From positions 127,483 to 191,482 of the forward strand of contig UPYK01000002.1 in NCBI GenBank assembly GCA_900538545.1: 64,000 bases of DNA, in the 5' to 3' direction. Below are positions 32,831 to 40,179 of this stretch, piece after piece. The number at the start of each line of letters is the position of its first letter. The first letter of the stretch is position 1. Both the position numbers and the translations under genes were made by a program. This stretch comes from an uncultured Eggerthella sp. (lineage in GTDB: Bacteria > Actinomycetota > Coriobacteriia > Coriobacteriales > Eggerthellaceae). A model generated the notes under the pieces. The model searched no databases, was not told where the DNA came from, and was given only the letters and a program-made list of their open reading frames with translations.

Positions 32831-33229
32831 GTGGCAGCTAAGAAAAACGTCCGCACCCGCATCAAGCGCTCCGAGCGCAAGAATATTGCTGTTGGTGCAG
32901 CTCATATCAAATCTACCTTTAACAATACGATCATTTCGATCACCGATCCTCAGGGCAATGTGATCTCATGGCAGTCTGCTGGCACGGTCGGATTCAAGGG
33001 TTCTCGTAAATCCACTCCGTTCGCTGCTCAGATGGCAGCTGAAGCCGCTGCTAAGACCGCTATGGAGCATGGCCTCAAGAAGGTCTCCGTGTTCGTGAAG
33101 GGTCCGGGTTCTGGTCGTGAAACCGCTATCCGTTCTCTCCAGGCAGCAGGCCTCGAAGTCGCCAGCATCCAGGATTGCACCCCCATCCCGCACAACGGTT
33201 GCCGTCAGCGCAAGCGTCGTCGCGTCTAA
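32831..33229 (+). CDS. rpsK: 30S ribosomal protein S11
   Basis: 132 residues from GTG 32831 (AGAGGTGT upstream). Conserved segments AAHIKSTFNNTIISITDPQGN and GPGSGRETAIRSL, ending CTPIPHNGCRQRKRRRV. Binds 16S rRNA at the platform. Confidence 0.97.
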   Translation: MAAKKNVRTRIKRSERKNIAVGAAHIKSTFNNTIISITDPQGNVISWQSAGTVGFKGSRKSTPFAAQMAAEAAAKTAMEHGLKKVSVFVKGPGSGRETAIRSLQAAGLEVASIQDCTPIPHNGCRQRKRRRV

Positions 33230-33248
33230 ATGAAAGGATCAGTTAATC

Positions 33249-33851
33249 ATGGCTATTAATAGAACTCCGGTTCTCAAACGTTGCCGTCAACTGGGCTTGG
33301 ATCCTATCGTTCTCGGCTACACCGGCAAAAGCAAATCAAGCTCCATCCGTCAGCCTAAGCGCCGCCGCAAGGAAAGCGAATACGGCATGCAGCTGCGCGA
33401 GAAGCAGAAGGCAAAGTTTGTCTATGGCGTTCTCGAGAAGCAGTTCCATGGCTACTTCGATCGCGCTAAGTCGATGCCCGGCATCACCGGTGCTAACCTG
33501 ATGCAGATCTTGGAGTCTCGCCTCGATAACGTCGTCTTCCGTCTTGGTTTCGCAAAGACCCGCAAGGAAGCTCGCCAGATCGTTACCCATGGCCACATCA
33601 TGGTGAATGGCAAGCGCGTGGACATCCCGTCCTATCGCGTGCGCCCGGGCGATCTTGTTTCGGTTCGTCCGAAGTCGAAGGAACTTCTCGTCATCAAGAG
33701 CGCTCTCGTTTCCAACGAAGGCCGTCTCGTTCCTGCATGGCTCGAAGTTGACATTGAAAAGCTCCAGGGCAGCGTTCTTTCGCTCCCCGAGCGTGATCAG
33801 ATCGATCTTGACATTCACGAACAGCTTATCGTCGAACTTTACTCGAAGTAA
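33249..33851 (+). CDS. rpsD: 30S ribosomal protein S4
   Basis: 200 residues. Nucleates 30S assembly and represses its own operon in many bacteria. Shows the LNLD-type RNA-binding S4 domain (SRLDNVVFRLGFAKTRKEARQIVTHGHIMVNG). It is the version lacking the N-terminal zinc cysteines, having only one Cys near the start. No clear S4 autoregulatory pseudoknot was recognised upstream. Confidence 0.97.
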   Translation: MAINRTPVLKRCRQLGLDPIVLGYTGKSKSSSIRQPKRRRKESEYGMQLREKQKAKFVYGVLEKQFHGYFDRAKSMPGITGANLMQILESRLDNVVFRLGFAKTRKEARQIVTHGHIMVNGKRVDIPSYRVRPGDLVSVRPKSKELLVIKSALVSNEGRLVPAWLEVDIEKLQGSVLSLPERDQIDLDIHEQLIVELYSK

Positions 33852-33888
33852 TTAACGCTATTGCGGTTTTTAAGGAGGCTTATACGGT

Positions 33889-34839
33889 ATGACAGAGTTC
33901 ATGAGGCCGACAGTTACAACAGAAGAGGTTAACGATCTCGTTGCTCGCTTCATTGTTGAGCCGCTTGAGCGTGGCTATGGATACACCTTGGGCAATTGCA
34001 TGCGTCGCGTTCTGCTCTCTTCCTTGGATGGTGCGAAACCTACCGCTATCCAGATCGAGGGTGTTCAGCACGAATTCACCACTGCCGAGGGAATCATCGA
34101 AGATATCACTGATATTGTTCTGAATGTTAAAGGACTCGTTTTCAGCGCGCTTTCGAGCGACTACACGGAGGCAACTGCCCACGTGCACGCTGAAGGTCCT
34201 TGTACGGTTACCGGTGCAGATTTGGAAGTTCCTGCGGAATTCACCCTCATCAACCCCGAGCATGTGCTCGCTACGGTCGCTGATGGTGGCACGCTCGATA
34301 TGACCATCCGCATCGGCGTTGGCAGAGGCTATGTCTCTGCAGAGCGTAACAAGCGCACCGAAGATCCGATCGGCATCATTCATGTCGATTCACTGTTCTC
34401 GCCGGTTCGTCGCTGCACCATGAATGTAAGCGACACGCGTGTCGGTCAGCGTACCGACTACGACAAACTTGTTCTCGAGGTCGAGACCGATGGTTCTACC
34501 AACCCGACCGAGGCGGTTTGCCGTGCGGCGAATATCATCAACCAGTACATGGGCGCATTCCTCTCGCTCGACGAGATCGAAGAGGATGAAGAGGGCGAGG
34601 TAGTTTCGATCTTCGCTCCGGAAAGCCAGGAGACCAACGCAGAGCTCGACAAGCAGATCGAGGATCTGGACCTTTCGGTTCGTTCTTACAACTGCTTGAA
34701 GCGTGCAGGCATCCACTCGGTTCGCCAGCTGGTCGAATATTCCGAGAACGACTTGCTCAACATTAGAAACTTCGGTGCGAAATCCATTGAAGAGGTTAAA
34801 GATAAGCTCATTTCAATGGATCTCAACTTGAAACTTTAG
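33889..34839 (+). CDS. rpoA: DNA-directed RNA polymerase alpha subunit
   Basis: 316 residues from ATG 33889 after TTAAGGAGG. The N-terminal domain shows ERGYGYTLGNCMRRVLLSSL and the C-terminal domain begins after DLDLSVRSYNCLKRAGIHSVRQLVE with helix-hairpin-helix residues for UP-element contact. Length and order are normal. rplQ follows by 10 bp. Confidence 0.97.
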   Translation: MTEFMRPTVTTEEVNDLVARFIVEPLERGYGYTLGNCMRRVLLSSLDGAKPTAIQIEGVQHEFTTAEGIIEDITDIVLNVKGLVFSALSSDYTEATAHVHAEGPCTVTGADLEVPAEFTLINPEHVLATVADGGTLDMTIRIGVGRGYVSAERNKRTEDPIGIIHVDSLFSPVRRCTMNVSDTRVGQRTDYDKLVLEVETDGSTNPTEAVCRAANIINQYMGAFLSLDEIEEDEEGEVVSIFAPESQETNAELDKQIEDLDLSVRSYNCLKRAGIHSVRQLVEYSENDLLNIRNFGAKSIEEVKDKLISMDLNLKL

Positions 34840-34849
34840 GAGATAGAAG

Positions 34850-35533
34850 ATGAGACACAACAAGAAAGGTCGTAAGCTTGGCACCAGCTCTGGCCACACC
34901 AAGGCTATGAGGAAGAGCTTGGTTGGTGCTTTGTTCACCAACGACCGTATCAAGACGGTCGAGGCTCGTGCTAAAGAGATTCGTCCTGATGTCGATAAGA
35001 TCATCACCTGGGCAAAGAAGGGCGATCTGCATTCTCGCCGTCTTGCTATTGCAGCGCTGGGTGACAAGGAACTGGTTCGCGAGGTCTTCGAGAAGGTCGA
35101 GCAGGGTCAGTTCGGCGATCGTCAGGGTGGCTACACGCGCATTCTGAAGCTGGGTAACCGCAAGGGCGATAATGCTCCCATGGTTATCATGGAGCTCGTG
35201 ACCGAGCCCGTTGGCAAGAAGAAGAAAGCCAAGAAAGACGAGGCAAAGGCTGATAAGAAGGCTGCGCCTAAGAAGACCACCAAGAAGGCAGCTGCTAAGA
35301 AGGAAGAGAAGCCCAAGGTAGCTGAAGATGTGGTCGAGGAGCTTTCCGAGGATCAGGCCAAGGCTATCGAGGCTGAAGCTGAAGCGACTGAGAAGGCTGA
35401 AGCAAAAGAGGCTAAGGAAGAAGCTGCTGTCGAGGAAGCTCAGGAAGAGCTTGCTGAGAAGGCAGAAGAAGCTGCGGCAAAGGATGCCGAAGCAGCTGAA
35501 GCCGAGAAGGCTGAAAAGGAAAAGCCCGAGTAA
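34850..35533 (+). CDS. rplQ: 50S ribosomal protein L17 with long charged C-terminal extension
   Basis: 227 residues. The first about 120 are ordinary L17 (MRHNKKGRKLGTSSGHTKAMR, ending in a KLGNRKGDNAPMVIMELV-type segment). The remaining about 107 are a low-complexity tail, first Lys/Ala-rich and then alternating Glu/Ala/Lys, predicted to be disordered or a single charged helix. The frame is continuous and ends in TAA, so this is a true extension. Similar tails occur on ribosomal proteins of some actinobacteria. A terminator follows. Confidence 0.93.
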   Translation: MRHNKKGRKLGTSSGHTKAMRKSLVGALFTNDRIKTVEARAKEIRPDVDKIITWAKKGDLHSRRLAIAALGDKELVREVFEKVEQGQFGDRQGGYTRILKLGNRKGDNAPMVIMELVTEPVGKKKKAKKDEAKADKKAAPKKTTKKAAAKKEEKPKVAEDVVEELSEDQAKAIEAEAEATEKAEAKEAKEEAAVEEAQEELAEKAEEAAAKDAEAAEAEKAEKEKPE

Positions 35534-35567
35534 TCTTCGGCATTTCGCTTTCAACCCATACGAAGCA

Positions 35568-35592
35568 AAAGGCACCCTTCGGGGTGTCTTTT
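35568..35592 (+). terminator. rho-independent terminator of the ribosomal protein operon
   Basis: AAAGGCACCC, TTCG tetraloop, GGGTGTCTTTT. Confidence 0.9.
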
Positions 35593-35602
35593 CATGTTCA
35601 AA

Positions 35603-35668
35603 AGATGACAAGCTACCCGGTCGTTCGACACCGAATAAGGTGTCGAACGACCGGGTAGTTTGTCATCT
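35603..35668. repeat. 66-bp inverted-repeat element, ACAAACTACCCGGTCGTTCG type
   Basis: Two 30-base arms (35603-35632 and 35639-35668) complementary except for one G-T position, separated by GAATAA. One arm shares 20 identical bases with 31618-31637. Confidence 0.8.
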
Positions 35669-35733
35669 GGACCTTATAGAACAAAATGACCTGTGAGCAG
35701 TGTTCCGAGGTAAAACCTGTTATCATAGCTTTT

Positions 35734-35862
35734 ACCACAACCGTAAGTGTTCGCTTACGTACAACATAATAAATAAGCGCTATTTCAAAACCGTAAGAGG
35801 AGAGCATCTGTCAATAAGGTTTTGTTTAGCGCTCTTGTGCTTGCGATCCTTACGGTTGTGGT
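35734..35862. repeat. segment flanked by perfect 14-bp inverted repeats ACCACAACCGTAAG
   Basis: Arms at 35734-35747 and 35849-35862. A third CCGTAAG copy lies at 35791, and a small hairpin GTAAG-TGTTCG-CTTAC inside the left end. It could be the stem of a structured RNA or a tiny terminal-repeat element; no target-site duplication was seen. Confidence 0.45.
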
Positions 35863-35902
35863 GACTGTGGCGGATGCTTTCCTTTTTGTTCCTCTGCAGT
35901 GA
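35810..35902 (+). CDS. possible 30-aa hydrophobic small protein lacking a standard start codon
   Basis: A frame beginning with GTC at 35810 reads VNKVLFSALVLAILTVVV and continues to a stop at 35900-35902. This would be a single membrane helix of the type seen in small bacterial membrane proteins. AAGAGGAGAG is well spaced upstream (35795-35804), as if the start codon had changed from GTG or ATG to GTC, or the gene were decayed. It could also be chance. Confidence 0.3.
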   Translation, partial: VNKVLFSALVLAILTVVVTVADAFLFVPLQ

Positions 35903-35930
35903 AGACAGTCCGAATTGTAGAGGAGAAGCT

Positions 35931-37142
35931 ATGAGCGAAGACAAAAACGATCAGGTCAATGACGATGCAATCAGCAATTTGTCTCAAGAGCAAGATCACC
36001 AAAGTCAGCCAGACAAGCTAGAAACAACTGAAGAAGCGATTCCAACTGGTAGTGAGATGTCTCAAGATTCGTCGAATGTTGGAACGAGCAATGCAGCGGA
36101 GCAGAGCCCTCAGAGTGATGCTGAAGATAAAAACGCGAATGCGCTTGCATCGGACAATGCGGACGAGTCAAAAAAGAAAGAACAGAAGAACGAAGAATCT
36201 GGGCAGCCGAGTGATTCTGTAAATGATGGTCAAGATAAAGTTGATAAAAGCAGCATAGGATATGTATTTAATCAGGCTAAAAATCGATTCAATTCTCTCA
36301 ACAAGACAACGAAAAAGCGAATTGGAATTATTTCCGGCATAGTAGTGCTGCTACTTGTTATCTGGATTTTGTTTGCAACTCACGTAATTTGTTTTCACAA
36401 CTGGAGCCCTGCAACCTGCACCGAGGCCGAAACTTGTGTAATCTGTGGCGAAACGCGTGGTGAGGCGCTTGGCCATGAATGGATCGAAGCCACATGCACG
36501 GAACCAGAAACTTGCTTAGTATGTGGTGCAACGCTAGGTGCACCCAATGGTCATGAGGTCGCGGAATGGGTCATCGACGAAGATTCAACATGTGCTGTTA
36601 CGGGCAAAAAGCATGGAATATGTTCTGTTTGCAACGAGGAAGTTATCAGTCCAGTTGAATTGAAAGATCATACTCCTGGTGAATGGGAAGTTGTCGAGGA
36701 GGCAACCGAGAGTTCAGCAGGTGAACGGGTGAAGAAATGCACGGTATGTGGTGAAGTGATTCAACAAGAAGAATACACTTTGACACCTGCGCAGGTTAAA
36801 GATAGGTACATCAAATCATGCCAAAGCTATGCTTTTAAAGACCTTGCAAGGAATGCTGATGCGCTCGCCGGAAAAAGGATCGTCGCTAAGGGCGAGGTCA
36901 TCCAGGTTCAAACAGAAGGCAACTATTACGCCATGCGTGTCAATATCACCAAAGGGAGCTATGGTATCTGGTCGGACACGGTCTATGTTGTCTACTTGAA
37001 GCCAAGCGGAGCTGACAACATCATAGAAGATGACATCATCACTTTCTATGGAGAGATTGATGGCAATACTTCTTACACTTCCGTCATGGGTGCGACCATA
37101 ACATTGCCGAAGATCACTGCAGAATATATCGATATAAATTAA
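35931..37142 (+). CDS. membrane-anchored Cys-rich repeat protein with OB-like C terminus
   Basis: 403 residues from ATG 35931 after AGAGGAGAAGCT. Residues 1-105 are acidic and Ser/Gln/Asp-rich, probably disordered and cytoplasmic. A transmembrane helix lies at 131-153. Outside come repeated units of the form W-x2-A-T-C-T-E-x-E-T-C-x2-C-G-x-T-x-G-x3-GH with four CxxC pairs, possibly metal-binding. The last about 120 residues (KDLARNADALAGKRIVAKGEV..., DTVYVVY, DDIITFYGEID) resemble the tRNA_anti/OB-like domains of secreted Gram-positive proteins. No function is assigned. Lower GC than neighbours suggests transfer. Confidence 0.7.
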   Translation: MSEDKNDQVNDDAISNLSQEQDHQSQPDKLETTEEAIPTGSEMSQDSSNVGTSNAAEQSPQSDAEDKNANALASDNADESKKKEQKNEESGQPSDSVNDGQDKVDKSSIGYVFNQAKNRFNSLNKTTKKRIGIISGIVVLLLVIWILFATHVICFHNWSPATCTEAETCVICGETRGEALGHEWIEATCTEPETCLVCGATLGAPNGHEVAEWVIDEDSTCAVTGKKHGICSVCNEEVISPVELKDHTPGEWEVVEEATESSAGERVKKCTVCGEVIQQEEYTLTPAQVKDRYIKSCQSYAFKDLARNADALAGKRIVAKGEVIQVQTEGNYYAMRVNITKGSYGIWSDTVYVVYLKPSGADNIIEDDIITFYGEIDGNTSYTSVMGATITLPKITAEYIDIN

Positions 37143-37449
37143 GGATGGTAGATTACTTGGGTTTTCATCTTGTGTGCTCGAATCGTCATGCAGTGATTCA
37201 CTCAAAAGGTGATCGCGAGTGTTGCGCCCTAATGAAGTAAGGGCGATGCTTAGGCTCGAACCACTTGAAAGCTACTAGGAAAAGAGGGTTAAAGCCCTCT
37301 TTTCCTGATTATATCGTCTGATATAATCCAATCACCAATTGGCCGCCGCTTGTGATCGAAGGGCGGTCAGCTATTTTCAAAGCAATGAATCTTGCTATTG
37401 GTATTGATGCGTTTGAGTAGGCTGTATAAATAGTCTCAAAAGGAGAATG
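37143..37449. promoter_or_regulatory. 307-bp region with bidirectional terminator and RhuM operator-promoter
   Basis: Contains the hairpin 37277-37306 and an inverted repeat GATTATATC-GTCT-GATATAATC (37307-37328) whose right arm includes TATAAT, so a repressor bound here would cover the promoter. Otherwise nothing recognised. Confidence 0.5.
37277..37306. terminator. terminator hairpin after the Cys-rich membrane protein
   Basis: Perfect 12-bp stem AGGAAAAGAGGG / CCCTCTTTTCCT with a 6-base loop; the descending arm is T-rich. Confidence 0.75.
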
Positions 37450-38454
37450 ATGGATAAAGAAGAACCAATAAAAGCAGAAATCATTCTCTACCAGGATGAA
37501 AACAGCAATGTTCCTGTTGAGGTTCGTTATCTCAACGATACTTTCTGGCTAACCCAAGAAGAGATAGCTAGTTTGTTTGCGGTCGACAGATCGGTGATCT
37601 CTAAGCATCTGAAAAACATTTACGAGAGCGATGAACTTGTAGAAGAAAGCACATGTGCATTTTTTGCACATGTGGGTTCAAATGGGCAAACGTATCGAAC
37701 TAAGATTTATGACTTGGATGCCATTATCGCTGTTGGCTACCGTGTCAACTCAAAGCAAGCAACGCGTTTTAGGCAGTGGGCGACTGCAACACTCAAGGAG
37801 TACATTATCAAAGGGTTTGTGCTCAATGATGATATGCTCAAGAATGGAGCTCCTTTCGGCAAAGACTATTTTGATGAGCTGCTTGTTAGGATTCGTGATA
37901 TCCGCGCAAGCGAACGTCGGGTATATCAGAAGATCACCGATATCTTCCAGGAATGTAGTTTCGACTATGACAAAAATAGCGACACTGCTAAAGAGTTCTA
38001 TGCGACCGTACAAAACAAACTGCACTATGCTGTTACGGGTAAAACGGCGCCAGAGATTATCTTTGAGCGAGCTGACGCATCGCTTCCTCATATGGGATTG
38101 ACCACCTGGAAAGGAGCGCCAGATGGGCGCATCCATTCGAGCGATTCCATCGTTGCGAAGAATTATTTATACGAATCAGAGATAGAAATTTTGAACAGGC
38201 TTGTGACTATGTTTCTTGATCATGTTGAGCTGCTCGCAAAGGATCAGGTTCTCATGAGCATGCAAGACTGTCAGGATGCGCTTGTAGAGTTTCTCGAATT
38301 CAATAGAAGATCGGTTCTCAAGCATAAAGGCACGAAAAGCAGAAAACAGGCCGATGCTAAAGCGAAAGAGGAGTTCAAAAAATTCCAAGCTATCCAAGAT
38401 CAGACCTACGAAAATGATTTCGAAAAAGAGATAAAGAGAATACAAGGGAAATAG
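37450..38454 (+). CDS. RhuM family (virulence-protein-like) DNA-binding protein
   Basis: 334 residues. The second of two consecutive ATG codons (37450) is better spaced from AAAAGGAGA. The N-terminal half is the RhuM core: VEVRYLNDTFWLTQEEIASLF, VDRSVISKHLKNIY, YDLDAIIAVGYRVNSKQATRFRQWAT. The first segments form a helix-turn-helix. The C-terminal part contains a conserved ADAKAKEEF...YENDFEK tail typical of the larger versions. RhuM genes travel on genomic islands and near restriction or toxin systems, and their function is unclear. The palindrome over its -10 box suggests autoregulation. Confidence 0.88.
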   Translation: MDKEEPIKAEIILYQDENSNVPVEVRYLNDTFWLTQEEIASLFAVDRSVISKHLKNIYESDELVEESTCAFFAHVGSNGQTYRTKIYDLDAIIAVGYRVNSKQATRFRQWATATLKEYIIKGFVLNDDMLKNGAPFGKDYFDELLVRIRDIRASERRVYQKITDIFQECSFDYDKNSDTAKEFYATVQNKLHYAVTGKTAPEIIFERADASLPHMGLTTWKGAPDGRIHSSDSIVAKNYLYESEIEILNRLVTMFLDHVELLAKDQVLMSMQDCQDALVEFLEFNRRSVLKHKGTKSRKQADAKAKEEFKKFQAIQDQTYENDFEKEIKRIQGK

Positions 38455-38513
38455 CGAGGGATCCAATAGATTACGACTTAGACAATGCTTTGGCTTGAAT
38501 CGTTTGAGAATCG

Positions 38514-38548
38514 AAAAGGAAAGAGGACTTAGTCTTCTTTCCTTTTTA
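38514..38548. terminator. bidirectional terminator between rhuM-like and fic genes
   Basis: AAAAGGAAAGA.GAC pairs with GTC.TCTTTCCTTTT, T run on one side and A run on the other. It serves both convergent genes and overlaps the fic stop codon. Confidence 0.85.
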
Positions 38549-39436
38549 CTCTTCGTAGGGGATGCGGAAATAGTCGAGGTAGGTTTTGAAGCGATCTTGG
38601 GCGGCTAAGACCGTGTCGGTAAGGAAACCTGGTTCGCGATTCCATTCCTGCAATCCCCGATAGTAGTAGCGCTTCATCTCATCAGCGATGATGAACGGCA
38701 CGATGTTGTTCGCAAGGCATTCTTTGAACATGATGAGGCGCCCTACGCGCCCATTCCCGTCTTGGAATGGATGGATGCGCTCGAACTTCACGTGAAAGTC
38801 GATGATGCTATTCAGATCAGGCTGCGTAATCTTGGCATAATTTGCCAAGAGCTCTTTCATCTTGCTCTCGACTTCTTCGGGTTCTGCGGTTGCTCTGCCG
38901 CCAACTTCATTGGGATAGAGCTTGTAGTCTCCTACGGCAAACCAGTCTTTTGCTGAATCGGTGGTCGAGGTCTTCAAGATACGATGCAGGTCTTTGATCA
39001 TCGCCTGTGAAAGAGGCTGCTGAGCGTGATCGATGATATAGTCGATCGCTCTGAAATGGTTGCTGGTCTCAACGATGTCATCAATTCTGATAATGCCCTC
39101 TTCGAGCCCGATCGTATGTGTTTCAAAGATAAGACGCGTTTGCTCCTCTGAAAGCTGACTTCCCTCAATGTGGTTTGAGTTGTAGGTAAGCTCGATCTGT
39201 GTTCGGTGATAGATGCCGCCTTTTAGTTGCGCCGCTTGTTCTTCTCTGAGGCGTTCGAGCAAAGGGGAGACCGTATGTCGCTTCGAGCGCGTTGGCTTGA
39301 CTGCAGTTGAGGGGATGTTCCACGTTTTCCCTGTTTTGAAGGCACCAGGAATCTTGCCCTGGGCACAATAGTTCCTTACGGTTCGCTCGGAAACGTCCCA
39401 AAGATTCGCGATTTCTGTTGCGGAAAGATAGTCCAT
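38546..39436 (-). CDS. Fic family AMP-transferase with N-terminal helix-turn-helix
   Basis: 296 residues from the ATG with complement 39434-39436, preceded by AAGGA. Residues 2-48 are an excisionase/MerR-like DNA-binding domain (YLSATEIANLWDVSERTVRN). The inhibitory helix motif SxxxEG follows (SNHIEGS), then the Fic core with the catalytic loop HPFQDGNGRVGR. Fic enzymes transfer AMP or other groups to target proteins and are held inactive by the inhibitory Glu. Palindromes at 39453 and 39504 flank its promoter, so the fused domain probably represses its own gene. Target unknown; stress, toxin or phage-defence roles are all possible. Confidence 0.92.
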   Translation of the reverse strand: MDYLSATEIANLWDVSERTVRNYCAQGKIPGAFKTGKTWNIPSTAVKPTRSKRHTVSPLLERLREEQAAQLKGGIYHRTQIELTYNSNHIEGSQLSEEQTRLIFETHTIGLEEGIIRIDDIVETSNHFRAIDYIIDHAQQPLSQAMIKDLHRILKTSTTDSAKDWFAVGDYKLYPNEVGGRATAEPEEVESKMKELLANYAKITQPDLNSIIDFHVKFERIHPFQDGNGRVGRLIMFKECLANNIVPFIIADEMKRYYYRGLQEWNREPGFLTDTVLAAQDRFKTYLDYFRIPYEE

Positions 39437-39452
39437 TTCGATCCTTTGTTTT

Positions 39453-39468
39453 TTGCCGATGCCGGCAA
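39453..39468. promoter_or_regulatory. Fic operator copy 1, TTGCCG-N4-CGGCAA
   Basis: Imperfect palindrome 17 bp upstream of the fic start on the minus strand, sharing both six-base arms and spacing with the copy at 39505-39520. Confidence 0.6.
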
Positions 39469-39503
39469 GTAGTCTCGTATAAAGTATATCAAATTGGGTG
39501 GTT

Positions 39504-39521
39504 TTTGCCGATATCGGCAAA
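39504..39521. promoter_or_regulatory. Fic operator copy 2, perfect palindrome TTTGCCGATATCGGCAAA
   Basis: 18-bp perfect palindrome. The two copies lie 52 bp apart centre to centre and bracket an AT-rich stretch with minus-strand -10-like TATACT (about 39484-39489). Confidence 0.65.
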
Positions 39522-39690
39522 TTTTGTTGGTTCAGGATGGTGCTTTGGCCTGTTCGGAAAAGTTACGGAACGAAAACGGGTTTTCTAAGAACCGGTAAAG
39601 CTTCGTTGTGCAGGTCTTTTACTCAAGCTAAAAGCGAGAGAATAGCCTTGGTAATGATATTGATTCCTGATTCGGAAGGTGGTGTTCATT

Positions 39691-39813
39691 ATGAGTCCCG
39701 ACGAAGTAAAAGAAGATCTCGATGCCCTCAAAGCAGAAGAACAAGCTGATGCGGTAGAGGAAAAGGAAGAGAAATTCATGGAAGAAGAGATGAAAGAAGC
39801 TGGCATCAAATAG
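39691..39813 (+). CDS. 40-aa highly charged small protein
   Basis: ATG 39691 after GGAAGGTGG; 40 residues, almost entirely Glu, Lys, Asp and Ala (MSPDEVKEDLDALKAEEQ...), predicted to form one charged helix. A good terminator follows at 39857, supporting it as a real transcript unit. Function unknown; small acidic proteins next to regulators can be antitoxin-like or anti-activators, but nothing here proves it. Confidence 0.5.
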   Translation: MSPDEVKEDLDALKAEEQADAVEEKEEKFMEEEMKEAGIK

Positions 39814-39856
39814 CAAACACTTCTCTCCGTGCAAACGCACAACACGAAACTTCTCG

Positions 39857-39884
39857 AGGCGCTCCCTGTGGAGCGCCTTTTTTG
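39857..39884 (+). terminator. rho-independent terminator of the 40-aa gene
   Basis: AGGCGCTCC pairs with GGAGCGCCT, 4-base loop, six T. Confidence 0.92.
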
Positions 39885-39925
39885 TCTAAAGAACCCTCAA
39901 TTGTGAGCGATGCTACCCCTGAATA

Positions 39926-39985
39926 GTTTCGATTATGATCGAATCTATTGCTGAAAATACTCCCAGTTTCGATCGTGATCGAAAC
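39926..39985. promoter_or_regulatory. pair of palindromes GTTTCGATnnTGATCGAAnC, 40 bp apart
   Basis: Copy 1 at 39926-39945 (imperfect), copy 2 at 39966-39985 (GTTTCGATCGTGATCGAAAC, arms of 9 bases). Exactly 40 bp between equivalent positions, about four helical turns, as for cooperative repressor binding. Confidence 0.55.
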
Positions 39986-40063
39986 CAATCTACTATTCTT
40001 GCCGATCATTATATTCGCGAATGCGAAACCTTAGAAAAATACTTGGAGAACGAGAAGTATTAA
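39935..40063 (+). CDS. possible 42-aa small ORF or gene remnant
   Basis: ATG 39935 to TAA 40063; begins MIESIAENTPSFDRDRNQS and ends with an acidic helix (ECETLEKYLENEKY). No ribosome site is visible, and both palindromes overlap it. It may be a decayed antitoxin-like gene whose operator survives, or a chance frame. Confidence 0.28.
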   Translation: MIESIAENTPSFDRDRNQSTILADHYIRECETLEKYLENEKY

Positions 40064-40179
40064 TTTGAAATCCATTTTGATAAAAATGCTTATCGCTCGA
40101 AGAGTATGTAATGGAGCAATAGAGCGACCATTTGCGGCCTCTTTGTCTTGCTGCAAAGGAAGTGCGGTAGGCTTATGGA

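Larger units (their letters stand above)
35534..35930. other. 397-bp intergenic region rich in inverted repeats
   Basis: Holds the rplQ terminator, the 66-bp inverted repeat at 35603, and the 129-bp segment 35734-35862 bounded by perfect 14-bp inverted repeats, which overlaps a 30-codon hydrophobic frame. GC falls here, marking the left edge of the accessory region. Confidence 0.5.
39814..40179. other. 366-bp region with terminator, paired palindromes and a 42-codon frame
   Basis: See the separate entries for the terminator at 39857, the two palindromes at 39926 and 39966, and the small frame 39935-40063. The last 110 bases before ecfT contain a possible -10 box TAGGCT at 40168-40173. Confidence 0.5.
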
